A stretch of DNA of 64,000 nucleotides from NCBI RefSeq assembly GCF_003369835.1, contig NZ_QPMJ01000002.1:434001-498000 (forward strand), in the 5' to 3' direction. The notes under the pieces are model-generated. The model did no database searches. It was not told where the DNA came from and was given only the letters and a program-made list of their open reading frames with translations. The position numbers and the translations under genes were made by a program. Positions 61,974-64,000 of this stretch are shown here, in pieces (within the stretch, counting starts at the first letter, position 1; each line of letters opens with the position of its first letter). The stretch comes from Halorussus rarus. Lineage in GTDB: Archaea > Halobacteriota > Halobacteria > Halobacteriales > Haladaptataceae.

Positions 61974-64000
61974 TTAGTTGTGCGAGTCGTCGTGGACGTT
62001 CGTAAACTCGAAGCGCGCGCCGCCCGCCTCGCTCTCGGTCACCCGGCAGTCCCAGTCGTACACGTCGACCAGCTCCGCGACGAACGCCAGCCCGAGCCCG
62101 GTACCGCCCTGCTCGGCCGCGGTGGTGTAGCCCTCCTCGAACACCTTCCGGCGGTCGTCGGGGGAGATGCCCTCCCCGTCGTCGGCGACGTAGAATCCGG
62201 TTGGGAGTTCCCCGACCGTGACGGCGACGTCCGAGCCGCCGTGCTCGACCGCGTTCTCCAGTAAGTTCCGAAACAGGTGGCGGACGTACGTCTCGTCGGT
62301 CCGTATCGTGCGTTCGAGTTCGACGTCGAGCGTCGCGTCGGGCGCGCCGATGTCGTCCCACACGCCGCGCGCAACGTCGTCGAGCGACGTCGGGGTCCGC
62401 TCGCCGACCGCCTTGCGGCCCCGGGTCAGCACGAGCATGATGTCGATCATCCGCTCGATGCGGTCGAACGCCTCGGTGACGTAGTCGACGGCGTCCGGCG
62501 CCGCCTCCTCGGGGAGCTGCTGGCCGTATATCTGGCCGATAGTGACGGGGTTGCGCAGCTCGTGGGCCAGCATGCTGGCGAAGCTGTCCAGCCGGTCGTT
62601 CTGGCGCTGGAGCCGGCGCTCGCGGTCGGTCCGTTCGAGCGCGGCCTCCGTGGTCGCCGCGACGAGTTCCACGAGTCGCTGCATCTTCCCGTCGAACGTC
62701 TCGTTGTCGGCCGCGCCGACGACGAGTGTGCCGTGGTCACCGAGGGAGACGGCCATCGACCGGTAGTCGTCGGGGTCGGTCGCCGCCACGCCGGACGCGA
62801 CGAGTCTGGTCTCGCCTTCCGCGAAGGCCGTCCAGACGGGCGAGCCCGACCCGGCGGGAATCGGCGATAGCTCCTCGAGTTCTCCCCCGGACCGGACCGA
62901 CGAACTTATCGGTTCGAGAACGCCCTCCGAATCGTCGAAACCGTACACGGCAGCATCGTCCAGCGCGATGTCCCGGGTGAGCATCTCGGCGATGATGTCG
63001 CTGACCCCCTCCGGAGTTCCCGTTTGGAGCAACTCGTGCGTCGATTCCTGGAGCGCGGTGAGCGTCTGCTCGCGCTCCTTGCGCCGTATCGCGGCGATGG
63101 CGTGGCTGACCGTCTCGCCCAGCTCTCCCAGGACGGCTACCTTGCGCTCGTCGAAGGCGGACCGGGTCTCCGCGTACACCGTCAGCACGCCGTACTCGAC
63201 TCCGTCGTGCGCGAGCGGGACCGTGACCGCCGACCCGTAGCCCTCCGCGACCGAGGTCTCGCGCCACGGTTCGCCCTCGGGATCGCTGCCCAGCCGCTGG
63301 ACGGGCTGGACCGTCCCGGTCTCGAGCGCGGTCGTGCCGACGCCCTTCTCCATGTCCTCGGCGTCGTCCGCGGTCCGGATCGCGTCGAGGTAGTTCTCGC
63401 TGATGCCGGCCCACGCGCGGGGCGTGATGTCCGTGTAACCGTCGGTGTACTCCGCCGTCCACGCGGCCGAGTACGTGCTGGACGCGGCCAGCCGGTCGCA
63501 CACCGCCTGCTCGATCTCCTCGCGCGACGTCGCCGCGACGAGTGCCTGGTCGATGTCCCGGATGACGGCGTTGATCTGGTCGAGTTCGTCCAGTTCGTCG
63601 CGCTGCTCGCGGAGCCGCTGTTCGTACTCGTGGCGCTCGGTCATGTCCCGGGTGACCTTCGCGAACCCCCGGACGTCGCCCTCGTCGTCGTACAGCGCGG
63701 TGATGGTGACGTTGGCCCAGAACCGGGCGCCGTCCTTCCGGACGCGCTCGCCCTCGTCCTCGGTCCGTCCCTCCTCGGCGGCGGCCGCGAGGTTCCGCTC
63801 GGGGCGGCCCGCCTCGCGGTCCGCATCGGTGTAGAAGGTCGAGAAGTGCTCGCCGACGATCTCGTCCTCGTCGTAGCCCTTGAGCTGTCTCGCACCCTCG
63901 TTCCACGTCTGGACGACGCCGTCGGCGTCGAGCAGGAAGATGGCGTAGTCCTTGACCTCGCGTACGAGGGTCTCGAACCGCTCCTTCTGCTCGCGGAGCC
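61974..64000 (-). CDS. PAS-GAF sensor histidine kinase, 5' end beyond window
   Basis: The frame remains open to the window end, so only about 675 C-terminal codons are visible. From the N-side: a PAS domain (VKDYAIFLLDADGVVQTWNE, near 63850-63950), a coiled linker (ERHEYEQRLREQRDELDELD), a GAF domain (about 63080-63500), a second GAF-like domain (about 62600-63060), a dimerisation helix with H-box MLAHELRNPVTIGQIYG (near 62530-62580), and an ATPase domain with N-box FRNLLENAVEHGG, DDGEGISPDD and GGTGLGLAF. No receiver domain is seen here and no membrane segment in the visible part. Signals and the cognate regulator are unknown. Confidence 0.94.
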   Translation of the reverse strand, partial: LREQKERFETLVREVKDYAIFLLDADGVVQTWNEGARQLKGYDEDEIVGEHFSTFYTDADREAGRPERNLAAAAEEGRTEDEGERVRKDGARFWANVTITALYDDEGDVRGFAKVTRDMTERHEYEQRLREQRDELDELDQINAVIRDIDQALVAATSREEIEQAVCDRLAASSTYSAAWTAEYTDGYTDITPRAWAGISENYLDAIRTADDAEDMEKGVGTTALETGTVQPVQRLGSDPEGEPWRETSVAEGYGSAVTVPLAHDGVEYGVLTVYAETRSAFDERKVAVLGELGETVSHAIAAIRRKEREQTLTALQESTHELLQTGTPEGVSDIIAEMLTRDIALDDAAVYGFDDSEGVLEPISSSVRSGGELEELSPIPAGSGSPVWTAFAEGETRLVASGVAATDPDDYRSMAVSLGDHGTLVVGAADNETFDGKMQRLVELVAATTEAALERTDRERRLQRQNDRLDSFASMLAHELRNPVTIGQIYGQQLPEEAAPDAVDYVTEAFDRIERMIDIMLVLTRGRKAVGERTPTSLDDVARGVWDDIGAPDATLDVELERTIRTDETYVRHLFRNLLENAVEHGGSDVAVTVGELPTGFYVADDGEGISPDDRRKVFEEGYTTAAEQGGTGLGLAFVAELVDVYDWDCRVTESEAGGARFEFTNVHDDSHN

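Overview
The window is chromosomal DNA of a halophilic archaeon (class Halobacteria). Four things point there: high GC, very acidic proteins, TATA-box promoters lying about 25-45 bases before genes with short or no leaders, and a characteristic gene set (HMG-CoA synthase, alpha/beta proteasome, RFC large subunit, archaeal Vms1-like GGQ protein, HalOD1 domain, Tat signals, CxxC micro-proteins). The genus cannot be fixed from sequence alone; a Halorussus/Haladaptatus-like organism is a guess. Most of the window is ordinary, densely packed housekeeping and transport DNA. There is no integrase, transposase, CRISPR array or rRNA. One tRNA-Ile(GAU) gene is present.

Layout. 1-7.8 kb: 3' part of HMG-CoA synthase, a winged-helix regulator, an Lrp/AsnC regulator divergent from an amino-acid permease with universal-stress domains, and a paired alpha/beta proteasome operon behind a perfect 18-bp palindrome. 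7.9-20.9 kb: regulators, acetyltransferases, an amidohydrolase, a Na/Ca exchanger, a CinA-like protein, a GCS2-type ligase, RFC large subunit, a HalOD1 protein and a membrane-anchored winged-helix regulator with a secreted neighbour. 21-24.8 kb: a polar amino-acid ABC transporter with two tandem substrate-binding proteins. 24.9-38.9 kb: half-size CtaA, a degenerate M24 protein, malic enzyme/phosphotransacetylase fusion, aspartoacylase-like protein, HAD hydrolase, tRNA-Ile, FxsA, a ThrRS-derived protein that has lost catalytic signatures, and NhaC.

39.1-48.5 kb is the standout region: four consecutive genes for exported proteins. They are (i) a 1310-residue protein with a seven-bladed FG-GAP propeller, about 340 residues of Gln/Asn ladder rich in N-glycosylation sequons, and an acidic Thr/Glu tail; (ii) a small Cys/Thr-rich membrane-anchored or secreted protein; (iii) an 818-residue protein made almost entirely of about 28 tandem 23-24-residue repeats of the form G-x2-N-x-Q, resembling curlin (CsgA/CsgB) repeats but extremely acidic; (iv) a Tat-exported protein with three lectin-like repeats and a CAP domain. 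The two Gln-rich genes share a 10-base element (ATAACAAAGT) in their promoters. I propose this as a candidate undescribed haloarchaeal extracellular fibre/matrix or adhesion system; this is inference.

48.6-64 kb: DUF502 membrane protein, an epimerase/DUF1611 pair resembling the bacterial DgcA/DgcN D-glutamate route, PHP phosphoesterase, two ZIP-family transporters, a Tat lipoprotein, SDR, metal-dependent hydrolase, small zinc-finger proteins, two PNPOx-family proteins, MsrB, a Vms1/aRF1-like GGQ protein and the 3' part of a PAS-GAF histidine kinase that runs off the window end.

All protein identifications are from reading motifs; no database search was run.
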